From NCBI GenBank assembly GCA_012963565.1, contig DTVJ01000121.1, positions 1-7,165 on the forward strand: a stretch of DNA of 7,165 bases. The letters run 5' to 3'. Position 1 is the first letter of the stretch; every line of letters begins with the position of its first letter. The position numbers and the translations under genes were made by a program. The DNA is from Piscirickettsiaceae bacterium. Lineage in GTDB: Bacteria > Pseudomonadota > Gammaproteobacteria > PS1 > Pseudothioglobaceae. The notes beneath the pieces were generated by a model, which was not told where the DNA came from, ran no database searches, and saw only the letters and a list, made by a program, of their open reading frames with translations. Shown here piece by piece: positions 1 through 6,793 of the stretch.

Positions 1-476
1 AATTCTAGGTTTTCTTCTACAGAAGTTTCACGGTACGGGCTATCTTTACCAGGTTGTTTTAAAGTGCCGCGGTATTCACGCGTCTCTTTAGCATTTAAAA
101 AGCACACGTAAGCCAAGCCTTTGTTAATCAGCTCGATAGCGCAATCGTAAAATTTTTGAAAATAGTCAGAGCTATAATGAATTTCACCATCCCATTCAAA
201 ACCCAGCCACTTAACATCAGCCTTAATTGAATCCACAAACTCCATATCTTCTTTAGCTGGATTAGTGTCATCAAAGCGCAAATTACACTTACCGTTGTAA
301 TCTTGCGCTAGGCCAAAATTTAGGCAAATAGATTTAGCATGGCCAATATGTAAATACCCATTTGGCTCTGGTGGAAAACGCGTCTGGATTGATGAGTGTA
401 GTCCAGAATCTAAATCATCATTAATTTGATGACGAATAAAATTAATCGGCTTTTCAATTGGCGTGTTTTCGCTCAT
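1..476 (-). CDS. glnS: Glutaminyl-tRNA synthetase, N-terminal part (gene runs off the left edge)
   Basis: This cytoplasmic class I aminoacyl-tRNA synthetase joins glutamine to tRNA-Gln using ATP. Translating the minus strand from the ATG at 476 gives 158 uninterrupted residues before the window ends; the full family protein is about 550 residues, so only the first part of the Rossmann catalytic domain is present. Visible signatures are FPPEPNGYLHIGHAKS (residues 34-49, containing the HIGH ATP-binding motif at 43-46), RFDDTNP (67-73), and REYRGTL near the end. The opening residues and NFIR line up with the start of the E. coli enzyme, and no in-frame ATG lies just upstream, which supports this start. 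One small oddity is Cys-Phe-Leu-Asn just after GLAYV, where E. coli has Asp-Glu-Leu-Thr. The gene is divergent from waaC and is a housekeeping neighbour, not part of the sugar operon. The distinction from GluRS rests on the strong match to E. coli GlnS. Confidence 0.97.
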   Translation of the reverse strand, partial: MSENTPIEKPINFIRHQINDDLDSGLHSSIQTRFPPEPNGYLHIGHAKSICLNFGLAQDYNGKCNLRFDDTNPAKEDMEFVDSIKADVKWLGFEWDGEIHYSSDYFQKFYDCAIELINKGLAYVCFLNAKETREYRGTLKQPGKDSPYRETSVEENLE

Positions 477-504
477 AAATCTTAGATGAAAAAATATTGT
501 GTAA

Positions 505-513
505 ATTATATCA
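505..513 (-). promoter_or_regulatory. Extended -10 promoter for glnS
   Basis: Read on the minus strand, this site is TGATATAAT: a perfect TATAAT -10 hexamer (505-510) preceded by the TG of an extended -10 element (512-513). No convincing -35 hexamer lies 16-18 bases upstream, which is typical of extended -10 promoters. Transcription would start near 498, leaving a leader of about 22 bases before the glnS ATG at 476. The Shine-Dalgarno region there is weak (CTAAGA). Confidence 0.6.
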
Positions 514-551
514 TCAAACACTCATACTAATATATTGCGCTAGGGTCGTAG

Positions 552-557
552 TAAAAT
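552..557 (+). promoter_or_regulatory. Possible -10 element for the waaC operon
   Basis: TAAAAT matches the -10 consensus at five of six positions and ends 7 bases before the waaC ATG at 565, so a transcript from it would start at or next to the ATG. No good -35 hexamer sits at the right distance: TTGCGC at 535-540 is too close. The next candidate, TAATAT at 528-533, is weaker. The assignment is tentative, but the operon must be driven from this 88-bp divergent region or from within glnS. Confidence 0.25.
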
Positions 558-564
558 AAATCTC

Positions 565-1578
565 ATGAAAATTGCTATCGTCAAACTTTCTGCCTTAGGC
601 GATATTATTCACGCCATGATTGTCTTACAGTTTATAAAAAAACAGCATCCTAATACCGTGGTTGATTGGGTAGTTGAGGAAGGCTTTAAAGATATATTGG
701 ATAATAACCCTGATATTAACGAAATACATACCGTTAACCTTAGGCAAGCTAAACAACAGAAATCCCTCAAGCTGCTGTTTAACGAGCTAAAAAAACTCAG
801 AAAATTACCAAGATACGATATAGTCATCGATACCCAAGGTTTGATTAAATCCGCTATTGTATCTCGTGCTATTCCATCAGATCAAACATTCGGCTTTGAT
901 AAAAATTCCTTACGTGAGTCGTTTGCTGCTAAGTTTTATACTGATACCTGCAGTATTAATTATGATGAAAATATCATCAAACGTAATGCTGCAGTGATTT
1001 CTAGTGCGTTAAACATTGCCATTTCACATGATGATATTCTTAATAAGCAACCTTTTCTGTTTTCTAATAGTCAAATATCATCTGGCCTACTTTCTGACAC
1101 TAAGGCTAATATTGCACTAATTCCAGGCGCCTCGTTTCAATCTAAGATATATCCAGTAGATCAATATGTACAAATTGCTGAAGAATTGAAATCAAAGGCA
1201 AATTTTATTGTGTTGTGGGGTAATGAATCAGAAAAGAACATGGCAGAACAAATTCAGAAAATTGTACCAGAGGTGCATATTGTGGATAAACTAACACTAG
1301 ATGGATTGAAGGCTTTGATCGCACAAATGGATCTTGTGATTGGCGGAGATACTGGGCCAACCCATATGGCTTTCGCGCTCAATATTCCGTCTGTTACTCT
1401 ATTCGGTTCAACACCAGGATATCGTAATACTTATACAACAACTATTAATCGAGTTCTTGAATCTAAATCCAAGGTTGATCCTTATAAGATTGATAAAAAT
1501 GATTTTTCAATTAAAACTATCAAAGTGAGCGATATCGTTAAAATAGCTAAAGAATTATTATTCAAGGGAAAATTATGA
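565..1578 (+). CDS. waaC: Lipopolysaccharide heptosyltransferase I (GT9 family)
   Basis: This inner-membrane-associated cytoplasmic enzyme transfers the first L-glycero-D-manno-heptose from its ADP-sugar to Kdo2-lipid A, beginning the LPS inner core. The 337-residue product is close in length to E. coli WaaC (about 320). Seen directly: the N-terminal KLSALGDIIHA (7-17; Asp13 matches the conserved acidic residue), DWVVEEGF (34-41), IDTQGLIKSA (88-97), and the GT9 donor-site motif GGDTGPTHMA (260-269) followed by TLFGSTP. DWVVEEGF and the DTQGLIKSA stretch point to WaaC rather than WaaF or WaaQ. There is no recognisable Shine-Dalgarno sequence before the ATG, although the start fits the family's N-terminus. 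The gene heads the operon and overlaps ugd by the four bases ATGA. WaaC more often sits with waaF or waaA than with uronic-acid genes. Confidence 0.9.
   Translation: MKIAIVKLSALGDIIHAMIVLQFIKKQHPNTVVDWVVEEGFKDILDNNPDINEIHTVNLRQAKQQKSLKLLFNELKKLRKLPRYDIVIDTQGLIKSAIVSRAIPSDQTFGFDKNSLRESFAAKFYTDTCSINYDENIIKRNAAVISSALNIAISHDDILNKQPFLFSNSQISSGLLSDTKANIALIPGASFQSKIYPVDQYVQIAEELKSKANFIVLWGNESEKNMAEQIQKIVPEVHIVDKLTLDGLKALIAQMDLVIGGDTGPTHMAFALNIPSVTLFGSTPGYRNTYTTTINRVLESKSKVDPYKIDKNDFSIKTIKVSDIVKIAKELLFKGKL
1564..1569 (+). promoter_or_regulatory. Shine-Dalgarno site for ugd
   Basis: AAGGGA lies 5 bases before the ugd ATG and inside the last codons of waaC. It supports the ATG at 1575 and, together with the ATGA stop/start overlap, suggests translational coupling of the two genes. 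Confidence 0.65.
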
Positions 1579-2741
1579 AGATAGCAATCGCCGGCACCGG
1601 TTACGTCGGCCTTTCCAATGCTATGCTTTTGTCTCAAAACCATGAGGTGGTCGCACTTGATATTGTTCCTGAGAAGATTGAGCAACTCAATAACAAAATC
1701 TCTCCAATCGTAGATAGTGAGATTGAAGATTATCTCACTAACAAAGACCTTAACTTTGTTGCTACCTTAGATAAAGAACTGGCCTATCAAAATGCTGATT
1801 TTGTCATCATTGCTACACCTACTGATTATGATGTTGAAACTAATTATTTTAATACAAGCATAGTAGAGAATGTTATTAAGGATGTGATAGTTATTAATCC
1901 TGATGCGGTGATGGTTATTAAATCCACCGTACCAGTTGGCTACACAGAATCTATTAAAGATAAGTTGAACTGTAAAAATATTATTTTTTCACCAGAGTTT
2001 TTAAGAGAGGGTAGTGCATTACATGATAATTTACATCCTTCAAGAATCATTGTGGGCGAGCGTTCAGACAGGGCTAAACAATTTGCCAATTTATTAGTAG
2101 AAGGTGCAATTAAAGAAGATATTGATGTGTTGTTTACTGATTCAACTGAGGCAGAAGCCGTCAAATTATTTTCAAATACTTATCTTGCAATGCGTGTTTC
2201 TTATTTTAATGAGCTTGATTCTTATGCCGAGATTCATGGATTAAATTCAAAGCAAATTATTGAAGGAGTTAGTTTAGACCCAAGAATTGGGTCGCATTAC
2301 AACAACCCATCTTTTGGCTATGGTGGTTATTGCCTACCAAAAGATACCAAACAACTAAGAGCAAACTATCAAGATGTACCTAACGTTTTAATCAGTGCCA
2401 TTGTTGATGCCAATTCAACCCGTAAAGATTTTATTGCGAATTCTATCATCGCCAAACAACCGAAGGTTGTTGGCGTGCATAGACTGATCATGAAGTCGGG
2501 CTCTGATAATTTTAGAGCATCCTCTATCCAAGGTATCATGAAGCGCATTAAAGCTAAAGGCATCGAAGTGGTGATTTATGAGCCAGTATTTGAAGAAGAC
2601 GAGTTCTTCCATTCAAAAGTAATTCAAGATCTAAACGAGTTTAAACAAGTGAGCGATGTGATTGTTGCCAATAGAATGGTAGATGAGCTGAATGATGTTA
2701 AAGACAAAGTCTACACTCGTGATTTGTTTAATTCAGATTAA
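1575..2741 (+). CDS. ugd: UDP-glucose 6-dehydrogenase
   Basis: This cytoplasmic enzyme oxidises UDP-glucose to UDP-glucuronate in two NAD+-dependent steps. At 388 residues it equals the E. coli Ugd length and belongs to that short class. Domains in order: an N-terminal Rossmann NAD domain with GTGYVGL (7-13) and the VIIATPTDYD and STVPVGYT strands; a central helical dimer domain with FSPEFLREG and EAVKLFSNTYLA; the active-site segment GYGGYCLPKDT with catalytic Cys253; and a C-terminal UDP-binding domain containing GVHRLIMKSGSDNFR. All key residues are present. The start overlaps the waaC stop (ATGA) and has a good ribosome site. Together with the epimerase 34 bases downstream it makes UDP-galacturonate. 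The 34-base gap shows no terminator. The alternative, a GDP-mannose dehydrogenase, is unlikely given the close match to E. coli Ugd. Confidence 0.95.
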   Translation: MKIAIAGTGYVGLSNAMLLSQNHEVVALDIVPEKIEQLNNKISPIVDSEIEDYLTNKDLNFVATLDKELAYQNADFVIIATPTDYDVETNYFNTSIVENVIKDVIVINPDAVMVIKSTVPVGYTESIKDKLNCKNIIFSPEFLREGSALHDNLHPSRIIVGERSDRAKQFANLLVEGAIKEDIDVLFTDSTEAEAVKLFSNTYLAMRVSYFNELDSYAEIHGLNSKQIIEGVSLDPRIGSHYNNPSFGYGGYCLPKDTKQLRANYQDVPNVLISAIVDANSTRKDFIANSIIAKQPKVVGVHRLIMKSGSDNFRASSIQGIMKRIKAKGIEVVIYEPVFEEDEFFHSKVIQDLNEFKQVSDVIVANRMVDELNDVKDKVYTRDLFNSD

Positions 2742-2775
2742 CAAAGAATAAATTAAATATAAAGAACAGAATTAA

Positions 2776-3780
2776 ATGAAAGTATTGGTAACAGGTAGTG
2801 CAGGATTCATCGGTTCAGCTTTATCAATCAGGCTGCTTGATAGGGGTGATGAAGTCGTTGGTATAGATAATCATAATGATTATTATGATCCAGCACTTAA
2901 AGAAGCGCGTTTGGCTCGCCACGCTGATCATCCAAACTATACGCATATTCGTATGAATATTGAAGATCGTGAAGCTATGGCTAAACTCTTTAAAGATCAG
3001 CAGTTTGAAGGTGTGGTTAATCTTGCAGCGCAAGCTGGTGTTAGATACTCTATTGAGAATCCTTTGGCCTATATTGATACTAACTTAGTAGGCTTTGCTC
3101 ACATTTTGGAAGGCTGTAGACATAACAAAGTGGGGCACCTAGTCTACGCCTCATCAAGTTCGACGTATGGACTCAATACTAAACAACCATTCTCAACCCA
3201 TGCTGCGGTTAACCATCCAGTGAGTTTATATGCTGCCACCAAGAAAGCTAATGAGCTAATGGCACATACGTATTCTCATTTATATGATTTACCAACCACA
3301 GGCCTTAGGTTCTTTACTGTATATGGCCCGTATGACAGACCAGATATGGCATTACAAAAGTTCACTAGAGCCATTATGGCTGGTGAGCCAATAACCGTAT
3401 TTAACTACGGTAAACACAGAAGAGACTTTACCTATATTGATGATATTGTTGAAGGTGTGATTAGAATACTAGATAGACCAGCACCAGTAAATGAGAACTG
3501 GGATAGTAACAATCCAGATCCAGCAACCTCAAGTGCACCCTACAGAGTTTATAACATTGGCAATAATAATCCAGTAGAGTTGATGGATTATATTGAGGCA
3601 TTAGAAACCTCATTGGGCAAAGTAGCAGAAAAAGAACTACTACCGCTCCAACCAGGTGACGTGCCAGACACTTATGCGGATGTAGACGACTTAGTTGAAG
3701 AATTTGACTACAAACCAAGCATGAGTGTCAAACAAGGAGTTGAGAATTTTGCCAAGTGGTATATGAATTACCATCAATAA
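2776..3780 (+). CDS. UDP-glucuronate 4-epimerase (extended SDR family, CapI/LpsL type)
   Basis: The predicted reaction is reversible C4 inversion of UDP-glucuronate to UDP-galacturonate, using tightly bound NAD+ in the cytoplasm. The 334-residue length is typical for CapI/LpsL/GAE-type epimerases. Seen: the NAD-binding TGSAGFIGS (6-14); GIDNHNDYYD, a signature of this subgroup; NLAAQAGVRYSIENP; the SSSSTYG segment (126-132) with the catalytic Ser/Thr; and the YxxxK pair Tyr152/Lys156 in SLYAATKKANE. RFFTVYGPYDRPDMA and RRDFTYIDDIVEG are also characteristic. The FSTHAAVNHP stretch (about 138-147) is slightly unusual where relatives tend to have acidic residues. The gene lies directly after ugd, which makes its substrate, and 3 bases before the next epimerase. 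Its ribosome site is weak. Many databases would call it generically NAD-dependent epimerase; glucuronate specificity comes from subgroup motifs plus context. Confidence 0.88.
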   Translation: MKVLVTGSAGFIGSALSIRLLDRGDEVVGIDNHNDYYDPALKEARLARHADHPNYTHIRMNIEDREAMAKLFKDQQFEGVVNLAAQAGVRYSIENPLAYIDTNLVGFAHILEGCRHNKVGHLVYASSSSTYGLNTKQPFSTHAAVNHPVSLYAATKKANELMAHTYSHLYDLPTTGLRFFTVYGPYDRPDMALQKFTRAIMAGEPITVFNYGKHRRDFTYIDDIVEGVIRILDRPAPVNENWDSNNPDPATSSAPYRVYNIGNNNPVELMDYIEALETSLGKVAEKELLPLQPGDVPDTYADVDDLVEEFDYKPSMSVKQGVENFAKWYMNYHQ

Positions 3781-3783
3781 AAG

Positions 3784-4824
3784 ATGAATAAATATAGCGA
3801 GATAAAAGAATATTTAAAGAATAATCAATCTAGTTGGTTGATTACTGGTGTAGCGGGGTTTATTGGTTCTAACTTGTTAGAAGAGTTGTTAAATCTTAAT
3901 CAAAAAGTGGTTGGCGTTGATAATTTTGAAACAGGTTATCAACGCAATATTGATGCAGCGATAAGTGACTCTACTAATGATAATGCGGCTACATTATTTA
4001 CATTAATAGAGGGCGATATTAGGGATTTTGATACTTGTAAAAAAGCATGTAATGGTGTTAATTATGTATTGCACCAAGCAGCACTAGGTTCCGTTCCTAG
4101 ATCAATCGATAATCCTGTCAATACCAATAGTGTCAATATTGATGGTTATCTTAATATGCTAGTTGCCGCTAAAGAGGCCAAAGTTAGACGGTTTGTATAT
4201 GCAGCCTCGAGCTCAACTTATGGCGATCATCCTGACCTTCCTAAGGTTGAGGATAAAATTGGGAACCCCTTGAGTCCCTACGCAGTTACTAAATTAGTTA
4301 ATGAACTCTATGCCGATGTTTTTTCAAAAACATATGGGTTTAATACAATTGGTTTAAGATATTTTAATATTTTTGGGAAAAGGCAAGACCCCAATGGTGC
4401 CTATGCGGCCGTTATTCCAAAGTGGGTTTCAGCAATAATGAATAGTCAAGAAGTTTTTATTAATGGTGATGGCGAGACAAGTAGAGATTTTTGTTATATT
4501 GAAAACACGGTACAAATGAATATATTGGCCGCGACCACTGATAATGATAATGCCACTAATCAGGTTTATAATGTTGCCTTGGGTGATAGAACTAGCTTGA
4601 ACGATTTGTATGGACTAATTCAGAAGGAGCTAATTTCTTTGTCACTACACCTTAAAGAAATAAAGCCAACTTATGTGGATTTTAGAGCTGGCGATGTAAG
4701 GCATTCCCAAGCTGATATATATAAAGCTAAATCATTATTAGGATACAATCCTGAATTCCGTATTAATAAAGGTTTAAAAAAATCTATGGTGTGGTATGTA
4801 AACAATTTAAAAGATATAGTATGA
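3784..4824 (+). CDS. wbpP: UDP-N-acetylglucosamine (or its uronate) 4-epimerase, WbpP/TviC type
   Basis: This SDR-family epimerase interconverts the gluco and galacto forms of UDP-HexNAc sugars, as does Pseudomonas aeruginosa WbpP; Salmonella TviC is the counterpart in Vi antigen synthesis. The 346 residues match WbpP (about 340) nearly end to end. Seen: a short N-terminal extension, then WLITGVAGFIGSNLLE (GxxGxxG at 22-28), HQAALGSVPRSI, AASSSTYGDHP (Ser142-144), LSPYAVTK with Tyr166/Lys170, RYFNIFGKRQDPNGAYAAVIP, and INGDGETSRDFCYIENTVQ. The start is supported by alignment of MNKYSEIKE with the WbpP N-terminus. It differs from WbpP in a few Asn/Asp-rich loops (around residues 60-70 and 250-260). 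The gene lies 3 bases after the glucuronate epimerase and overlaps the dehydrogenase that follows by ATGA, the usual partner arrangement. Whether it acts before or after oxidation cannot be told from sequence. Confidence 0.9.
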   Translation: MNKYSEIKEYLKNNQSSWLITGVAGFIGSNLLEELLNLNQKVVGVDNFETGYQRNIDAAISDSTNDNAATLFTLIEGDIRDFDTCKKACNGVNYVLHQAALGSVPRSIDNPVNTNSVNIDGYLNMLVAAKEAKVRRFVYAASSSTYGDHPDLPKVEDKIGNPLSPYAVTKLVNELYADVFSKTYGFNTIGLRYFNIFGKRQDPNGAYAAVIPKWVSAIMNSQEVFINGDGETSRDFCYIENTVQMNILAATTDNDNATNQVYNVALGDRTSLNDLYGLIQKELISLSLHLKEIKPTYVDFRAGDVRHSQADIYKAKSLLGYNPEFRINKGLKKSMVWYVNNLKDIV

Positions 4825-6062
4825 AAATAGCAATTATTGGTTTAGGCTATGTTGGCCTACCTTTGGCTCATGCATTTAGCTTCAAATACGAAGTTGTGGG
4901 TTTTGATGTGGCCCAGCGGCGCATTGATGAGTTAAAGGGTGGTACAGACAGAACACTTGAACTGAGTGATAAACAGGTAAAAGAAGCGATTGCAAATAGT
5001 ATGCAGTTTACTAATGATCTTAATGGTATTGCAGATTGTAATATTTATATTGTGACCGTACCAACTCCGATTGATAAAAATAAAAGACCAGATCTATCGC
5101 CTTTAATCAAAGCCTCAGAATCAGTAGGTAGTGTGCTTAAGAAGGGCGATATTGTAATTTATGAATCTACAGTATACCCAGGTGCTACAGAAGAAGAATG
5201 TGTACCGATTCTTGAACAATTCTCGAATCTAAAATTTAATCAAGATTTTTTCTGTGGTTATTCTCCGGAAAGAATCAACCCTGGAGACAAAGAGCATACA
5301 GTGACAAAGATACTTAAAGTTACCGCGGGAAGTACTTTAGAAATTGGAAAAAAAGTAGATAATCTATATGCTAGTATCATTACTGCAGGAACGCACTTAG
5401 CACCTACAATCAAGGTGGCAGAGGCTGCAAAAGTCATCGAAAACTCTCAAAGAGACATTAACATAGCATTTATTAATGAATTAGCAATCATATTTAACAA
5501 GTTGGATATCGATACTAATGCAGTTTTAGATGCAGCAGCTACAAAATGGAACTTCTTGCCATTTAAGCCAGGCCTTGTTGGCGGACACTGTATTGGCGTA
5601 GATCCGTATTATTTAACTCATAAAGCCCAACAAGTTGGACATAATCCTGAAATCATCTTAGCTGGAAGGAGAATAAATGACAATATGGGTATTTATGTAG
5701 CTAACCAAGTTGTTAAATTGATGATTAAAAAAGGTCATAAGGTGGATGGTGCAAAAGTACTGGTTTTGGGCATTACATTTAAAGAAAATTGCCCAGATAT
5801 TAGAAACTCTAAAGTGATAGATGTTATTCAAGAGCTTAAAGAGTTTGGGTGTAATGTAGATATTTCAGACTATTGGGCAGATAAAGATGAAGTTAAGCAT
5901 GAGTATAATTTGGAATTAACTAATAAGGCAGACTATCAAGACTACAATGCAATCATTCTAGCGGTTGCGCATGATCAATATAAAACTATTAAGATACATA
6001 ATGATAATCAAGTTGTTTTTGATATTAAGTCAATTTTGGAATATTCAGATGGCAGATTGTAG
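4821..6062 (+). CDS. tviB: UDP-N-acetylhexosamine 6-dehydrogenase, TviB/WbpO type
   Basis: This NAD+-dependent enzyme oxidises C6 of UDP-GlcNAc or UDP-GalNAc to the uronic acid; with the preceding epimerase it yields UDP-GalNAcA. It is a 413-residue UDP-Glc/GDP-Man dehydrogenase family protein. Seen: GLGYVGLP (7-14), VTVPTPIDKNKRPDLSPL, YESTVYPGATEE, GYSPERINPGDKEH, AEAAKVIENSQRDINIAFINE, the active-site GLVGGHCIGVDPYYL with catalytic Cys257, and the C-terminal TFKENCPDIRNSKV. YSPERINPGD and GHCIGVDPYYLT separate this HexNAc group from Ugd. An upstream in-frame ATG at 4791 would add 10 residues, but the start at 4821 puts the Rossmann strand KIAIIGLGYVG at the N-terminus as in the family and gives an ATGA overlap with wbpP, so 4821 is preferred. 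The closest named relatives act in Vi antigen and O-antigen pathways. Confidence 0.9.
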   Translation: MKIAIIGLGYVGLPLAHAFSFKYEVVGFDVAQRRIDELKGGTDRTLELSDKQVKEAIANSMQFTNDLNGIADCNIYIVTVPTPIDKNKRPDLSPLIKASESVGSVLKKGDIVIYESTVYPGATEEECVPILEQFSNLKFNQDFFCGYSPERINPGDKEHTVTKILKVTAGSTLEIGKKVDNLYASIITAGTHLAPTIKVAEAAKVIENSQRDINIAFINELAIIFNKLDIDTNAVLDAAATKWNFLPFKPGLVGGHCIGVDPYYLTHKAQQVGHNPEIILAGRRINDNMGIYVANQVVKLMIKKGHKVDGAKVLVLGITFKENCPDIRNSKVIDVIQELKEFGCNVDISDYWADKDEVKHEYNLELTNKADYQDYNAIILAVAHDQYKTIKIHNDNQVVFDIKSILEYSDGRL

Positions 6063-6068
6063 ATAATC

Positions 6069-6791
6069 ATGATAGGCATTTCAGTTGTTATTCCAGTTTG
6101 TAATGAAGAAGAAAGCATTGGTGATTTGATTAAAGAAATCACACAAGCACTATCTGCTGAATATCAACATGAAATTATTGTAGTAGATGATGGTAGCACA
6201 GATAATACACTTGAAGTTTTATTGAAAATTAAGCAAGAACTATCAACTCTTAGGGTTATTAAACATTTACAAAATAGCGGTCAATCAACTGCAGTAAGAA
6301 CAGGTGTGAAACATGCCAAATCAGCTTGGATTGCCACACTAGATGGCGATGGTCAGAATGATCCAGCCGATATACCTAACTTATACAATGAACTGATCAA
6401 TAATCAGGCTGCAGATCCTTGGCTAGTAGTGGCAGGTTATCGTAAAAAACGTAAAGATACTTGGTTAAAACGTATTTCTTCGAAATATGCTAATGGCATA
6501 CGCGACAAATTGTTAAGAGATGGTACGCCCGACACAGGCTGTGGTCTTAAAGTATTTGCGCGCGATAGCTTTTTAGATTTACCTTATTTTGATCATATGC
6601 ATCGTTATATTCCAGCGTTATTCCAGCGTCAAGGTGGGCGAGTAGTATCAATAGAGGTAAATCATCGACATCGAATGCAAGGTATATCCAAATACGGTTT
6701 CCACAATCGCCTATGGGTAGGTATTGTCGATATCTTAGGTGTGCGCTGGTTACAAAATCGCGCAAGAATTACCAAAACACAGGAGCTTTAA
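6069..6791 (+). CDS. Family 2 glycosyltransferase, polyprenyl-phosphate sugar synthase (DPM1-like)
   Basis: This is probably a cytoplasmic-face enzyme that moves a sugar from a nucleotide donor to a polyprenyl phosphate, like dolichyl-phosphate mannose synthase, ArnC, Francisella FlmF and rhizobial RgtE. The 240 residues form a single GT-A domain: SVVIPVCNEEESI (5-17), VVDDGSTDNT (38-47), the metal/nucleotide DxD segment DGDGQNDP (92-99), DTGCGLKVF (155-163), HRYIPAL (178-184), and the RMQGISKYG signature (202-210) typical of this subgroup. Unlike ArnC it has no C-terminal pair of membrane helices; the tail (211-240) is short and only modestly hydrophobic. It lies 6 bases after tviB and 2 bases before the LAB_N protein, which may anchor it. 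The sugar is not determinable; UDP-GalA, UDP-GalNAc and UDP-GalNAcA are made by its neighbours. Confidence 0.85.
   Translation: MIGISVVIPVCNEEESIGDLIKEITQALSAEYQHEIIVVDDGSTDNTLEVLLKIKQELSTLRVIKHLQNSGQSTAVRTGVKHAKSAWIATLDGDGQNDPADIPNLYNELINNQAADPWLVVAGYRKKRKDTWLKRISSKYANGIRDKLLRDGTPDTGCGLKVFARDSFLDLPYFDHMHRYIPALFQRQGGRVVSIEVNHRHRMQGISKYGFHNRLWVGIVDILGVRWLQNRARITKTQEL
6781..6785 (+). promoter_or_regulatory. Shine-Dalgarno site for the LAB_N gene
   Basis: AGGAG lies 8 bases before the ATG at 6794 and inside the last codons of the glycosyltransferase gene. It is the clearest ribosome site in the window and decides the start of the small membrane protein against an in-frame ATG 81 bases upstream. 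Confidence 0.75.
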
Positions 6792-6793
6792 TT

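Noticed and set aside
2869..2881. AATCAT-A-ATGATT inverted repeat in an ATAAT-rich stretch
   Set aside because: It encodes the conserved GIDNHNDYYD segment of the epimerase; the symmetry comes from Asn, His, Asp and Tyr codons, not from a likely operator.
3970..4560. Repeated ACTAATGATAATG-like Asn/Asp-rich coding stretches in wbpP
   Set aside because: Two short AT-rich loops coding for Thr/Asn/Asp/Ala; they look like low-complexity surface loops, not a mobile or regulatory repeat.
4791..4820. Upstream in-frame ATG that would extend the TviB-like dehydrogenase by 10 residues
   Set aside because: It lies well inside wbpP, adds a polar stretch before the Rossmann strand, and the ATG at 4821 gives the usual family N-terminus and an ATGA overlap.
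2776..4824. The two adjacent epimerase genes as a recent tandem duplication
   Set aside because: They share only general SDR-epimerase motifs; each matches a different established subgroup (CapI/LpsL versus WbpP), so divergence is ancient.
6713..6793. Upstream in-frame ATG that would extend the LAB_N protein by 27 residues
   Set aside because: The extra residues are basic and polar, lie wholly within the glycosyltransferase frame, and AGGAG sits correctly before 6794.
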